DNA of 50,054 bases from Phoronis australis (Eukaryota; Phoronida; Phoronidae): the NCBI GenBank assembly GCA_002633005.1, contig NMRA01000672.1, forward strand, positions 162,623-212,676, in the 5' to 3' direction. The translations under genes and the position numbers were made by a program. Shown piece after piece: positions 1 through 25,210 of this stretch. The notes beneath the pieces are model-generated. The model made no database searches. It worked only from the letters and a program-made list of their open reading frames with translations, and was not told where the DNA came from. Numbering within the stretch: position 1 is the stretch's first letter; every line of letters starts with the position of its first letter.

Positions 1-218
1 ATAGAGTTCTCTTCCCTTGACGTGGCATACTCGCGTCTGAGAGACTCAAACTCGTTGGACAGCTTTTCGAACTTGTCGTTTATTATCTCTAATAGTTGAC
101 GGTTAGATATATCTGTAGTCTTCGGGCTCGTCTCACTTCTAGGCATATAGGACGAAATGCTTCGAGTCACTGACCTGTCACTGGCTGAAGGTGTTGTTGT
201 CTTTCTAGACCCAGGCAT
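1..218 (-). mobile_element. 5' end of ORF1-like protein of a non-LTR retrotransposon (partial)
   Basis: Reading the minus strand from an ATG at 218 gives 72 codons without a stop, running off the left edge. The first ~35 residues are rich in Ser, Thr and Arg (start MPGSRKTTTPSASD). From about residue 38 the chain becomes strongly charged and heptad-like (RQLLEIINDKFEKLSNEFES), as expected of a coiled coil. Basic disordered head followed by coiled coil is the usual layout of ORF1 (RNA-binding chaperone) in many invertebrate LINEs, which is why I assign it there. No RNA-binding or zinc-knuckle part is visible because the window ends. It could instead be the first exon of an unrelated coiled-coil gene; the following 0.4 kb upstream shows no splice-linked coding exon. 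Confidence 0.4.
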
Positions 219-3200
219 TATCGCTAATATTACGTAAGTAGGTCAATTAATGGCGGACAGGGCGCGATTATTCCTTCTTCCTCAGGTGCTCTACACACAT
301 ACTAAATATTCACTTCTGAAGTGAGTAGCACACAATTTGTCAGCCTCCACGAGGTCACTGTGTTTATCTCTCTCAACCAAACCACAAATTTGATGAAAAT
401 ACTTCACTTGTACAATCAAAAGAATCAATTTTCGAGACACAATTCTCACCTTGATGCTTATTATGCGACACCTACCGGTTACATGTCTCCATCAATTAAT
501 ATACACGACTCACTATATACATGATAACACTGACAATTTAAGGAATTGCATACCTGACCCATTTCATGTCTCGGCGGCTGCAGTTTGTCGTCTTCTATAT
601 CTTAAAGAGAAACAGGTCAATTAAAATACATATGATAAATTACTAAACTTTCTGTAAGAAAATAGATTAAGATAAAGCAAAACAAGCATCCGAGAATGAG
701 TTTAACACATGTGACCTGTACTGAACACCCATAACACTCATATATTCTTGGTGAAGAAAGGAATTAACCAACATCAGCAACTCAAGAACATCGATAATTA
801 CAAGCGGCAACGCGTCGCTAAACTTTGAGTCTATGTGTGGGGTCGTTTTTACAACGTCATGGCACCATTTATAATGCACGCGCACAGTAGGTGTTATCTG
901 AATAAATGATAAAATATACAGACATTGAGCATCCTCACAATGAAAGCCATCATGGTGACAGGTGTGCCCCCACGTGCTTTGCTGGTTGATATGATGCAGT
1001 TCTTCGCTTTTATTTCATTTGCAGGCCATCCGTGAAACTAAAACAAACAAAAAGGAACATTTATACAGTCATGAGAATAGTGGCCTACATCAAATCATGA
1101 GTTATGATGATGATCATTGGTGCAAAAGTGCTTCTTGCAACGAGCGTTCAATCGGTTGTGTATGTGCCTCGAATATAACCGACTGACGTCACGATTCAGT
1201 TCCCGCAGAAAGACCACCAACAGGAATTAACAATACCACGCCTCTGTTGGCGGTTACGTTTCTGACGTTCAAACTAGTTTCTCTTCAACTAAAGCACGGC
1301 GACATCCCGCGGAGGAAGTTTAAAAGCAGTTACTTTGAGCCAATTCATTTCATTCGTGCAACTATTTATGACGAGGGTACTGCAGGCGGTAGTCTAGATT
1401 CGTCAGGTGTTTTGGTCGTCGACTCCATTCGAAGTCGCTTCACAAACAATTAAAGAACCACGCATTTTGACATGCGGAGGCAACACATCACCTTGGCCGG
1501 GACTGCGTTGGCAGTGACTAAAGGGATGTGATGAAACTGGTATCAACCGGTATGTGCCCCGTCTAAGTAAACAGTCTTAAATGGCCATTAAGAAGCGAGG
1601 GCGGGGTATGCGCCCCTCTAAAAGTTGCAGGCGTCAGGTTTAGTCCGTGGTAGTGGAAGCGGGGGGTAATGACGAAAAGAAAGGCGGATAAAGATATGTA
1701 AGAGAAAATGTAAGAGAACATTTGTCAACTATCATTGATAGTTTTACCTTTCAAGAGCCCTAGCCAGGACATTATTGTTAAAGGGTTCAATTGCTTTCAG
1801 CAAAGATGGCTTAAACTCATTTGGAAATTTGCAAAATATCATACATGTATATCAGAAAGTGGAGAAAAGTTTTAAAACGCAACTTTTGCAGATAATATTA
1901 CTTCACTGTTTTTTTAAATTTAAATTCGATGCAAAAATATGTTTCTATAATCGCCCATTTTGCCGCTCTCTTCATTTTTCTCAAAAAAAAAATAAAAATC
2001 ACTAGTTAAAAATTGAGAACCTAACAGATTGCACGAATTGCTGCTCATTTTCCGTTTATTGAAGACCTAGACCTTTCCATATTCAGGGACGCGTTGATGG
2101 CGTCTAAAGCGGCTGCTCACGGAGAGAGGGCACAATAACGGGATCGATTACCTCTGTTTTCCTGTTGTGAAATCGAACAATTTTATGTTATAGAACATCA
2201 TTTCAGGCGATGATGTAATTAACTGTCACTCTCAAGTAACTTTATTTTATGGTCTACAAAACTCATTGTACGCCAACTGGAATCATATCAGAGAGGGAAA
2301 GCATCAAGTGATTTTACCGCCTATTCCACAATACATCAAAGTTACTTTGGGAGGAGTCGAAGGGGTAGCTTCGGTATCGCTTCACAGTTAGCGCATAAAA
2401 AATTTACTACGTTGTTGTCTTTCGAGTTGCTAGTGTCAAATAAAGTAGAGTGAAAAATCAAATCTCGCGGATACTAGAGAATGGTGGTGTAGTGTTTTTC
2501 CTATATCTATTCATTCACTGAAGATGTTTCTCTGAGATGGTTTCATTTTAGGCTGGTGCACAGAATTTTTACACAAGATTGGCGTAATAGATAGCTCACT
2601 GTGCACATTTTGATTAGATGAAAGTGAATGTATTGTCCATGTGTACTGGTCTTGTAACGATGCCCTAGGAACCAATATTGGTCCTAGCGTTGCCCAGCAG
2701 TTCCGACTAATGTTAGTAACTGGCACGTAGATGCTGTTGGACACAGTTCATGTCCTTACAATCAGTTCTGTTCAGGTGGCAATGATTTTACATAGCCTTG
2801 GCAAGTACCATATTTATAGGAAACGGTTGAAGTGCAAAAATCCCAGCCTCGCATTGTTTCAAAAGGAGGTTGCAAGGTACATGTCCACTGAAAGATACAT
2901 ATTCAGGAACAAAAAGGGATAGGGTGAACTTATAAAACGCTGGCTAGGTCTTGACCTTTATTGTTTATTATGAATATATCAAGCCTCTACGCATTTAATG
3001 TTTAAATCAACTTTGTATTTATCATCACTGTACATAATTTGACCTTATTGATCCTTGAATAAACAAAGAAATTATTGTATTAACTGTCGTGACGACACTG
3101 TAATTGTGTGATCTGTACCATACTTATTACATAGAACAAAAAGTTGAGAAAAGAAATAAACTTTCACTCTCGCATATGACGTCAGACTGTCAGGGTTCTG

Positions 3201-4074
3201 ATTTTTATGACCGTATACAGTGTACATGTCTAACGGAGTAAGGTACTTAAAGAAATGCATAGTAAATATACTGGCAATCATCAAAAATATTTCAGCGATT
3301 TTTAGAGCTCGCATTTTAACCCGTGGCAGAGTCACCTGTTTTCAAAACTAGGTGCAGAACATGTTAATATTTTGGTCTTATGTTTGATCAAATATCATAT
3401 TTATAAAACGTTCCGTGTTTGCAGCTTCTCAAAAAGAACTTTCTAGATATCACGTGCTTGGAAAAGTAATTTTCTGTAATAATTATGAATATGAAATATT
3501 CGTTGAGAGGTGGACCTCTATGATTCATCAATTTTTGTAATTTTGCTCTTTGACAATATTCTGTTCCCGGGTATGTTTGTGATGTATGTATGCATGCGTG
3601 TGTGTGTACTTCTTGTACTGTAAAATATTCTATTTCATAAATATATGTTTTGAAAAAAAGAAAAAAAAAACAAGCTGTAAACCTAAAGCAGGCCCAGATG
3701 TTGAATCTGTTCCACAGGAACTAAATCTAAACTCGTGCTTTGTAATGGAGTAAATTTGGGACACGCTGTGGATCAATTGTCTGTAGTCACTAGAGACTGG
3801 GCTACTCGGGAAACCGACCCAAAGGCAGTGGTTACACAAAAGCCTCACCCTTGCAAAATATACCCTCGGGTCAAAGCACAACCCTAATAAAATGAACTTT
3901 CCTCCAATTAACTTGACCATAGTAAAACGAATCTTAGCCAAGGTCAAGCGCAGGCAGATACGTACAAACTTTTTTTATTTACAATGTTTATTACGAAATC
4001 TTCGATACAATGAATATACATAACCCAGAAAGCGCCAAGAGGCATTATATCTGGGTTAAAAAAGTACAAAGAAA

Positions 4075-4147
4075 TCTATATACAACTATTTTACACAAAT
4101 ACATAAAAAAGAAGTCTGTATACAATTATTTTACACAAATACATAAA
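4075..4147 (+). repeat. Two-copy direct repeat, 33 bp at 40-bp spacing
   Basis: Bases 4075-4107 and 4115-4147 are nearly identical (two differences in 33), separated by a short A-rich spacer. Both contain TTTTACACAAATACATAAA. Looks like a local replication-slippage duplication. Confidence 0.8.
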
Positions 4148-4455
4148 TTAAAAAAAACTGAGCCGTCAGTATCAAATGAATCACATCTGAGTTAACCATA
4201 GGCCAACCTAGTTTATCCGATTTGCATTTTCGCGCCTTCACAGTTGGCGTGAACTGTAAGCTCACAACTCATTGCTAATTTGAGATGGACAGCGAAGCTT
4301 CTGCCTATCGTCTGCGCTGCTCTTTGGCCTAATTCTCGTTCTCTGTGAAGTTCTGTTGAAACAATTACTCGATGACTGTCATTTGGGTTCGCCCTACCCT
4401 AAGCTATAACGGGTGTCGGTGTGACAGGGTCTGTACGAAATTGACAACACCCAAA

Positions 4456-4495
4456 GGATGGGGGTGGAGTGGGGGTCGGGGGGGGAGGCAATAAC
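4456..4495 (+). repeat. G-rich run, candidate G-quadruplex
   Basis: At least four runs of three or more G lie within 40 bases on the plus strand, interrupted by one or two bases. It lies outside any gene that I can support. Confidence 0.5.
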
Positions 4496-7400
4496 AAAGA
4501 ATGACTGTATGAGTTTAGCGAAGTCAGTCGAATTGGTTTGTGTCTCTATTAATTTTTACCTCCCTTTGTGCATGCAGTGTTTCGCGTTTAATACGTCGAA
4601 CATCTAGTCACGATATCCCTTGGCCGGCGGCACGAAATGCTCGTTTCACGTGATGAACATTGACTCGAGAACTTCCCTTTCGTTGTCATCAGAAATAATT
4701 AAGTTTCTCGGCTCTCAGAAGAACGACCACGTCAGAGTGACTCCCTTGATCCTACGATCATCAACTTCCCTGTGTGTATTCCCTGTGTCTGAGAGGCGTC
4801 TCCGAAAGCATGAGACTACCAACCGTAAACACATAATGAAGTCGTTTCATAAATTGTTTAACATTATTCAGTCCATCCTCCCATCAGTGAAAGGTGTATC
4901 ACCCCCCTCGAGAAGTGTGGTGTGATCTCAATGCGAATACAAGTGTGGTGAGTACTGACAACTGTATCGGTGACACGGGTCGCCACTTATTGACTAGGGT
5001 TAAGGATCATCGTTACCCAATACTACTATCCTGTCCAAGAGCATTCCAAAGATGAGTTTACCAGATCTCTGATGCGGACTTCAAGTCTCCACCCAGAGAA
5101 GTGAGATTCAAATCCACAGACCTAGTCTGCAGTGTAATCAGATCTGTTACGGGATCCTCCAAAGAGGGAATCCCGATACTGTTTTTATCGATTTATTCTA
5201 CGACAGAGGGCGCAACCGGCGAAGAACAAGTCCTTGAGATGGACGAAACGGCTTTACACTTATCACATCAACTGGGTACTGTTCTTTGGTTCCAAAAGGT
5301 ATCTTCACTCAATATTTAACTATAAAGGTGTTGTTTATTTGTCAAATATTTTATTTCTTATCACTTCTCGAAATATTTTTAGAACATGACGGAGTCACCG
5401 TATGGGATCAGGTTTTCACAGAATTTGAATAAAAATTATAGCCAAAATTGCCAGTTGTTCATCTTTTATAAGCTTCTAATCTGAGTGAAGAACAAGTTCT
5501 TTCCCGATTTTCGTAGCAGTATGTTTAAATCAAAATTATCGTGTTTTGATGGGGATAAGGGGTTTATGAATGGTTTAATTTAGTGTGTTACCCTTAAAAA
5601 TTCTGATGCTCTTTTCTTAGGCCTCATCCCTGAATTAGGGAAGATGGCTCCTTTGCTGGGAAACTTACTCCGATGGTGGACGGAATTAAATCAAGGGGAA
5701 AATCAATGGGTGTCAACACATTTAACACCACAAGGATTTGCATTCGCACTAGCTAGCTTTTGTCGGAAAATCTCGAATAATAGTATGGCTTCACTGACTG
5801 CAGAATACTGGAATGACTGGATAGTCACGTGAAATAACATGTTGTATGAGTTGGGAAAATTGAGAAAACGTCGTTCTAGCAAGACAGGTTTACCTACAGG
5901 GTAATAAAGTATGCTGTTCTCGTTAAGTTTTTGTCGCCAAAAATACGGAATTCCGTGTGTCGTTCATCATGTTTACCGTAGGGCTACTTTTCAGTATAGG
6001 TGGCGGTGTGTCAGAGGGTATGTTCGTTCCATGACTATGACAATGTCGCAGTTTACGTTTATACTAGACACCTCCGAGCTAACATTGAGTAAGGTTACCA
6101 AACCAGTGGTAAAGAATATGTATTTTCCGATTATACACCATGGAACTTATCAAAATAATTCACGGCGCGGTGTGTCCGGTGTCTCTATTGTGAATGCAAA
6201 TACCAAGTGGAAATGTTTCTTTAATGATTCTCTGAGGTCGCAGTTTAAATCTAATCGCCGCACACTATGTCTCGTCGCTGAAACTGTTAACGAACTGAAC
6301 GAAAGTATATTTTAGCGTTATTTACCGGAAAATATGTGACAGCTTTGCGCAGCTTCTGGTTGGTTAAAATTAGCATGCATTGGCGAAATACTTTGCTTGT
6401 TGGCCTACGTGTTCCAAGGGGTAGGAGTATATTGCTGCCACGATGCAAATTCGTGCTCATAGTGCTCACGAGCAATCCATGTTCACTATTGAACAACACT
6501 GGTAAGCGTCGTTATAACTACACTACGGCACGAAAAATCATGACATAGTTCACTGATTAGTGGGATCTAGGCAGTTTTATGCTAAAATATTTTTCAATCC
6601 TTGGCAAACTGAAAAAATTGTTCACTTCGAGAATGTGACTGAATTCCGTGCAATAGATCGGCGAGACTAAAGTGTAGTCAAACCGCTAGAGCGGTGTTTA
6701 GACCCTACCTTACACTGGCAATACAGTAGCTACAAAGCCATGAAGTCAACCTTTTATTTCAACCTGAAACTGAAGTTGACCTCTGGATTGAAAATAGCAA
6801 TATGCTTGAATTGTTAGAGCCCTCGAGCATCACGTGACACAATTGTAACTTTTCATTATTTTGACTTGCAAAGTTGATAGTACCCACCCGGTTGAGACAA
6901 AACGTGTCGCCCAGTGCAATTAATTTGTCATGGATGCCATGAGTCGTCGCCCTATTTTATCCAAAGAAAATAGATTCAAACGAACAGGATTGATAAGCGA
7001 AATTTTTTAATAGTAAAATATATACGAGTTAATTTGAACACTCATTCCCCTATGCAAATTTAATCAGTCGGATAATGTGAAGGGTTAATGCGAAACGGTC
7101 AATGCCCCTTACATACCGTAAGCAGCCGCCAAGTAGTTTCAATAAATTACTGGAAGGCATGATTGTTAAACATGGCTGAAATAAACGCACAGTACAAACC
7201 TTTGCGCAACAAACATTAAACAGGCTCATAGGGGTTTTGGGTAAGACAAGTCGCCAGTGCGCACTCAAAGAACTCGAGGGGTGGGCGCCAGAGAGTATAG
7301 GGGTATGCAATTAGAGGGTTTTGGGGCCCATCATCACAAAGTTTCAGAACTTTAGGTTTACGTGAATTCTGGTGCATCACTGTAAGTCCAGTGTTAGGCT

Positions 7401-8088
7401 GTTACGGTACGCAGACATCTTCGTTTACAGCAGTCCATACCTTGAAATTCGTAAAATTTACAAAGAATCTTCAAATTCTCAAAATCTCTCAAATCAGATA
7501 AATTGATCAACTCAGCGAATATTGCTCGAAAACACTTTGTCAGCCAATATTTTCCTAATAGCTTAAAGAAATCATATTCCAATGATCCTTTTAATTTCAT
7601 TTCGGGTCGTGTGCGGCCTTGAACTTATTAGTGAAATTAAACTGGTTGTTTCAAATGTTTTAACATTTAGTTATAACTACCTTAAGAAGCTCAGTGCACG
7701 GTATAATCCGTAGGCCACCCTATCTTAATTCAAACATTGTGATTAGCATTTTATCAGTTAACTAACTTGCCATAATCTTTCGACAGTTGGAGAATAGTGA
7801 ATAGTTCATAAAGATATGCACATCAGTTTGCGACTGAGCTGATGGTCAACGGTTATATTATTCATTTGTTCAATTTCTTGGAAATTCATTGAGGGTGAAA
7901 CCGAAAGAGGTCACTGAGACCACTCGCAGTATCGGAATAATTCCTCTTCAGTACTAATATTGACACATTTACACTTCTTTATGTCACTGTATTACAATGA
8001 AGAACAGCAAAGACAAAAACAACCAATGGTGGACGTCACTTCTACCGACATATGGTATGGGCTGTATCGTTTGAAATGGAAAAAATAT

Positions 8089-8110
8089 TTATCTGGCGGC
8101 CGCCAGATAA
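8089..8110. repeat. Perfect 22-bp palindrome
   Basis: The halves TTATCTGGCGG and CCGCCAGATAA are exact reverse complements with no spacer; the centre is GCGGCCGC. It lies just upstream of the dispersed repeat at 8143 and may be part of the same element. Confidence 0.9.
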
Positions 8111-8142
8111 TAACATATTTTTCTTTGCTTGAAAGTGGCACT

Positions 8143-8226
8143 ATAGGGCCCCCATTTGGCGAAGTGGGCAAAAAGGTCCGGCTCAGAGAAACAAAAAGTC
8201 CGAGAAAACGAGACAAAAGTTCACAG
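8143..8226 (+). repeat. Dispersed repeat, copy 1 (partner at 42630-42712)
   Basis: The segment containing CATTTGGCGAAGTGGGCAAA, then AGAGAAACAAA, GTCCGAGAAAACGAGACAAAAG, recurs in inverted orientation at about 42630-42712 with roughly three quarters of the bases conserved by eye. It is non-coding in both places. This supports an interspersed repeat family rather than a gene, although an ORF happens to run through this copy. Confidence 0.7.
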
Positions 8227-8640
8227 GAATACAGCGCGAATGCACAATTCATAGGTCTGAACCATAGATATCTTAATGTGATGTCTATGGTCTGAACGTG
8301 CTATAGTACCCCATTTTTTGTTTTTCTAGTCACTGTTTCTTTTTTCAGTAAAAGGTCCACATACTGAAAAATTCGAGACCTCCTATATTTTATGCTGGGC
8401 GCGCGCATGGGATTTCATCCATCCATATAATGACCCGGCGAAAGTGTGCGCCCTCCTACTCATTTCGTACGTCAATGGCTGGGCTTGTTTACAGAAAACT
8501 CCGGTAATAAATTACTGCACAGCGACACCTGTTGTACGATAAATTCCGCCTTTCTGGTCGCTCGAATTTCACGATTAATCGACAAATGGGAACATTGTTT
8601 TCGATTTATTTTAACCTCATGTAAACCCTCACTATTCGCA

Positions 8641-20469
<11,829 letters not shown>

Positions 20470-21164
20470 TGTTATGAGACTGTATAGTGTTATTCTTGGT
20501 GTTAGACAATGAGTGACTACAAAAATCTAAACTGTTATTTGCGCTTGTTAAACAGTGTTGGTTTTGGTACATAACAAAGGAACATAGTCTCTTATATGTT
20601 GAGTAGAAATTGTACTACACTGTGTCAAGTCACATGTATTCTACTCTGTACTGGTTTTGTCATCGGTGCAATGAATATTTCTTTCGTAATGCAGCCACGT
20701 ACAGTGGACACATGTTGGTAAAACAGCCGGCTGATTTACAGAAACTCAACTGTCTAATGTTTCCTCTCTACTTGTGATGGAGGTCCACGAAAGGTTTTTC
20801 ATTGGCTAATTTCAGGCAGAAATTCGGTCTTGTGTTCCCACTTCACATTTGAGGAAAAAAAGTTTCGTCAATTATTACGAGCGCGCTCCATTGTCTAGAA
20901 AATTATCTCTGCAGCTAGCTGTCATGCTTATAGTTTCAGAGTCTTTGAACTTCTGCACAAATGAGATTCAATTATTTTTCAGAAATAGTTATTTGGAGCG
21001 TAAGATCTAATTTTTGATGCAAGTCTTAAGCCTCTTTTCGTGAAACAGGCGGCAGACATTTAAAGCGGTATAGAAGGTTTGGACTATACAGACGTCTGTT
21101 TTGTATCCGCATGTTACACTTCTTTGACCTTTTCCTCCTATTGAGTGAAACGAACAGATTCATA

Positions 21165-21592
21165 GCTTATGGAGCTTTCCCATGAGGGGAACTTCGGAAA
21201 TTGAGTAGTGGGTTTGAAGCTAACTGAAAATTGTTCGCCTGCCATTTATGAGTGTTTATTAATTTGATCAGTGTCATTCTTCATCAGATGTGCTTTCTTT
21301 TATTTATTTACCTCCGTCTATTGAGAACACGTCAGCTACCCTACGACAACAAACGTTTTGCGAGTCTCTTGTGATCATATATCATTGCCGTGACCTCTAC
21401 TGATTAGTTCGATGAAACTTCGCTTTTATAGTTCCCATTGCACTGAAGTTTCGAGGAGCACCAAAGCTTTGCTTTTAAATCCTACTATTTTAGTGAAGCT
21501 TCGCTTGCAGTTAATTATGGGAATCAACCTTTCCCACTTACCAAAACTTCGGTAAAAGCGAAGTTTCGCCTCCAGTGGGAAAGCACCATTGA
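21165..21592. mobile_element. MITE-like element with ~20-bp imperfect terminal inverted repeats
   Basis: The left end has TATGGAGCTTTCCCATGAGG and the right end CCAGTGGGAAAGCACCATT; the latter reads AATGGTGCTTTCCCACTGG in reverse, matching at most positions. The interior repeats GAAGTTTCG/GAAGCTTCGCTT words on both strands. About 430 bp and non-coding, so a non-autonomous DNA element is the likely reading. Confidence 0.55.
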
Positions 21593-22933
21593 TAAAAGCC
21601 AGCGCAAGACCACATGAAAATACTAGATATCATTTCTACTTAATTATCGACGTTTGTGTTTTTAAGTAATTTTTCTATGCACTACTGTAGGTGAACAGTC
21701 AAAGCTACGTGTTGTTATGAACAGTGTTGAATGGTCGTGGTGGTTTGTATTGGCTTTATAAATGTTGTATTCTTGTACCGTGCATTTGTTATTTATATTT
21801 TACTGTCTATTGAGACAAATTGATTTATATACATTTGATCTATAACGTCATGGCGTCATTCTTCAAGTCTACCGACTGTTGCATTTCATTCTCGGTTGTG
21901 TATGATGCCCAGGTTTAGGAAAGTTTCAAAATGTCTTCTTGCTAAAAGTTATCAAGTTTCATGTGCAATCTCTTTCCCAATTGACCTATCGCAAGCTCTG
22001 CCCCCTTGCGTGTTATTTGTCGGGTAAAGTGACGGCTTGGAAATGAAGATGTGTCAAGAATGCTGCATTCTGATTGGTCACTTAAGCCCTGTCCGTAGGT
22101 CAATTGCCAGCCATCAGATTTATTGTGTTTGTTCTCTGATATCATGCCATTGTTTTTTGTGGGTTGTCTTATCCTTTTCTTGATTATAGTTGCGAGCAGA
22201 TAACCGATTTCACGCTAAATTGCTTAGTCCCTTTTCTTCAGTGTTCAGCGTAGCTTTCAAGACACTCCGGTGTTTTTTTTTTCTGTCGTACCCTTGCATA
22301 AATTAGAAGAAGCAGGGTTTAATTCTGACAGCAGTTTGTTTCTAGTGTGTAGATTGCTACGTGTTCACTTCTTCAAAGAGACAGTGCTTAATTGCGATGC
22401 GAAAAATTTTAAAAGGCAACTTCTAGAACTTAGTGCATAGAAGTTTACCCTCCCCTCGATGTTGCGGAGTCACCTGGCTCCTAGTGGTGATTGGTGGGAC
22501 TGGTTTCCGTGAACTTTTCCAGTGGATGGTGACAGGCACCTCAGCATCACACAGTATGTTCCAGAAGTTGTGATTTAAAATTTTTGAATCTAGTAATGGT
22601 AATACCCATCATATAATGTTTAATTATGTGTACCAAATTATGAATTACTGTGATAACTGAACAAAAACACCTGTTGCTCTATAAGGTGGCTGGGTCATAT
22701 TTGACTGAATTGTCCAGGCAACTACTGTCTGCGAAGTATGCAAGATGTGAATTTCCATGTGAGGTGTCACTTTGATTTTGTATATTTGTGTAAATAAACA
22801 TAAATGAATACTAATAACAGAAAGTTTATTTTGTGTGGCAAGTTTCACCCTATGCATTTCCATGAAATTAATGGGTGTATTGAAACTGATGCAGATGTTC
22901 CTGAGTTTGAGACTTAGACAATTTTGTAAAAAA

Positions 22934-23047
22934 GGGGCGGATCTAGGGGGGCAGGGGAGAATACTAGCCAGGATTTGCATCCCCGAAACTGCCAAATGGA
23001 ATCTGGGTGAATTTTAGGGGGCACGTTGGCCCCCCTCTAAATCCGCC
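22934..23047. mobile_element. Short element with GGCGGATYTAGGGGG inverted ends
   Basis: GGGGCGGATCTAGGGGGG (22934-22951) and GCCCCCCTCTAAATCCGCC (23029-23047) are inverted copies with two or three mismatches around about 77 bases. The same termini recur at 40374-40386 and 40648-40662, which points to a dispersed family. Confidence 0.65.
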
Positions 23048-23079
23048 ACTGAAGTAGAAATAGAAGTACGAGTTGAGTT

Positions 23080-23165
23080 TCATCTAGTCCGTGACAATTT
23101 TCATCTAGACCGTGACAATTTTCATCTACACCGTGACAATTTTCATCTAGACCGTGACAATTTTC
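23080..23165 (+). repeat. 22-bp tandem repeat, four units
   Basis: TCATCTAGACCGTGACAATT plus TT is repeated four times in register with single-base differences between units. It gives a short repetitive ORF on the minus strand that I do not regard as a gene. Confidence 0.95.
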
Positions 23166-24348
23166 TGACTCGTTTAACTGTTGTGATCCAGTCCTCACAC
23201 CTTCATCAATTTTGATGTAAAAAATACTTAACCTTTGACCATTAAATGTTACAAAATTGATCTCTGTTAATACCAACTGTACTGAGATTGTTCGCAACGT
23301 CTCGACTCGGTATTACATGAAAAATTGTTCTTGCTGAAATTATACAGCAAAAGCAATACGTGTTGTTGAAATGGAAAGGTTCTTATCTTCTGTATGTAGT
23401 GCAAATCTGGGCAATCTTTCCTTCTCAACACTATCTGGTGGTCAGATTTTGAGAACAGCTAAATGTTTAGTGGTGTCTAAAACAATGATTGGGCCAAAGC
23501 AAAATCTGTTGGGAAGTGTTTACGCATTTCTTCATCCAAAATTTACCACTTTTTACCTCCCTCTGTCTTCACCCGGCATCACATTGTAACTGTCCAGTCT
23601 CGCCTCTAATTACATCATCACAGACGACCCTCCTATTTAGGCAGTGATGGAAGGGGTCTGTTGTTTTTCTGTTCACATGTTCATAAGGAAAGCCTAGTGA
23701 ACTATGATCAAATCTTGGAAGCGTGAAACAACAAGTCGCGTTTTTGGAATTTAGTAAATTCTCCTAGAATGTGAACCAGTTTCCCAACGATATGTACTGT
23801 GATGGAGATATTCGGATAAAGCATATGATGACATCACCATGAGTTTCACCGCCTGCCTCCCCCTGCCATAAATATTTCCAAACCCTTCCTCCTCGAGTGG
23901 TAACGTAATATGTGAACGCTCCCTTGCCTGGGAAAGTAGAAAAACCTGCAGACGGACATAAGAGAAACTAGAGGGACACAAACATGCATAATGGATTTGA
24001 GTAAATGAACTCAACATAATATATATTCATACATAAATAATGTTACAAAAATAGACCAGAATAACAATACAAACTAACAAAAACAGAGGACCACAAGTCA
24101 TAAGCATGCTCTACGTAAAACATGCCTAGTCACTGACCAGAAATGCCCAATTTCAGCAGCACCACAATAGATATTGCTGAACAGCTAGTTTCCGGTGACG
24201 AGACATTTTTCCTTTAAATCGGCAATAAACCAGCCATCTGTCACAAAAACGTGTAACCGAGCCCCCTTATGAAACTGGTTTTGAGTTGCTCCTTTGTCAA
24301 AATGGATGTGATTTAAGAGTGGAAGGAACAAACAGTTCATTATTGCTT

Positions 24349-24531
24349 GAGACTGGGCTGAACAAGTAGACTTGTCACGGTGTGTCATTTTATTTGCGGC
24401 GTACGATCTCTACAAGTAGCGAGCTGTCAGCTCTTTACGAAGCCAAAAATCACTTCTCATCTGTGTAAGGGAAAATTTGAGACCAATTTAACAGGAGGAA
24501 GTGATCTAAATCAAGTTAGTTTCTTCTATGG
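24349..24531 (+). repeat. Dispersed repeat, copy 2 (partner at 10120-10303)
   Basis: Diverged same-strand match to 10120-10303, including GACTTGTCAC, ATTTGAGACCAATTT and TTTCTTCTATGG. Found by eye, so the boundaries are approximate. Confidence 0.45.
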
Positions 24532-25210
24532 AATGCGCGTTTATTGCCACTTAAAGAACATTGGCGCATTGTACTCCTTATCAAACACAGATGACACAAC
24601 AATTTGAAGGAAGCTGACAACCATCTTGTTCTGTTATCACCATCAGAGTATGATAGTTGTTAGCTCACAGAATCTTACAAGTAAGTCTCCTCAGAGCACA
24701 ACCGTATCATTATACAAAACAGGGTTTAGAGCGTTTAAACAACATATTACAGACAGTCTCCTCCTGACAAAAACTTCATAAACAGGCAAATCAACCAAGC
24801 TCCTTACAAGGTGATAAAATGTTAATGCAATGAATTGTGGGAAGTCATATTGCGTGGGTGCAGACGATAATGAAATATGTCAATTGCATGTAATAATCGC
24901 AACATATACAGTGTGCAAACATCTAACAACTAAGCTACAAGGTGGGATAAGAAGTTACATAATGAAAGCTATATAATCTGTAACTTCTTGATGAAAAACC
25001 TTCCACAAAACATACGCCATGTTTGTCCATAAAAAGGCCAATTGTGCGCATTAAGGAACAAGTCGATAACATATTTAATAATAAATAAAGTTGGATTTTT
25101 TAAGCTAATTTACCTCGAATTTTAACTCCGGAGTGTAATGAATTTGAACTGATAAGGCGATATGTCATCTTGTGAACGGATTGTTCTGCATACCATCACA
25201 TGATATCAAA

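Larger units (their letters stand above)
219..8640. other. Gene-poor left flank
   Basis: I find no exon that I can support on either strand. Short ORFs are scattered and overlapping, none has a recognisable domain, and there is no chain of ORFs with matching splice phases. The stretch holds a 40-bp-period duplication (4075-4147), an A-rich stretch preceded by TG-rich sequence (about 3575-3672) that could be the tail of an old retroposed copy, a G-rich run (4456-4495), a 22-bp palindrome (8089-8110) and one copy of a dispersed repeat (8143-8226). The last ~200 bases before 8641 are presumably promoter and 5' UTR of the carrier gene, but no TATA box or other core element is obvious. Confidence 0.6.
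20470..25210. other. Convergent intergenic region between SCaMC and the MFS gene
   Basis: Both genes point into this stretch, so it should hold their 3' UTRs and terminators. I recognise no further exon. It holds a MITE-like inverted repeat (21165-21592), an element with GGCGGATYTAG-type ends (22934-23047), a 22-bp tandem repeat (23080-23165) and a diverged dispersed repeat (24349-24531). Confidence 0.6.

Noticed and set aside
7960-8295. 111-residue plus-strand frame and an overlapping 86-residue minus-strand frame
   Set aside because: Both pass through a palindrome and a dispersed repeat that is also present, in other reading contexts, at 42630.
23037-23297. Repetitive minus-strand protein with NCHGLDE-type units
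   Set aside because: It is simply the translation of the 22-bp tandem repeat; units are not in a multiple-of-three register with any longer gene.
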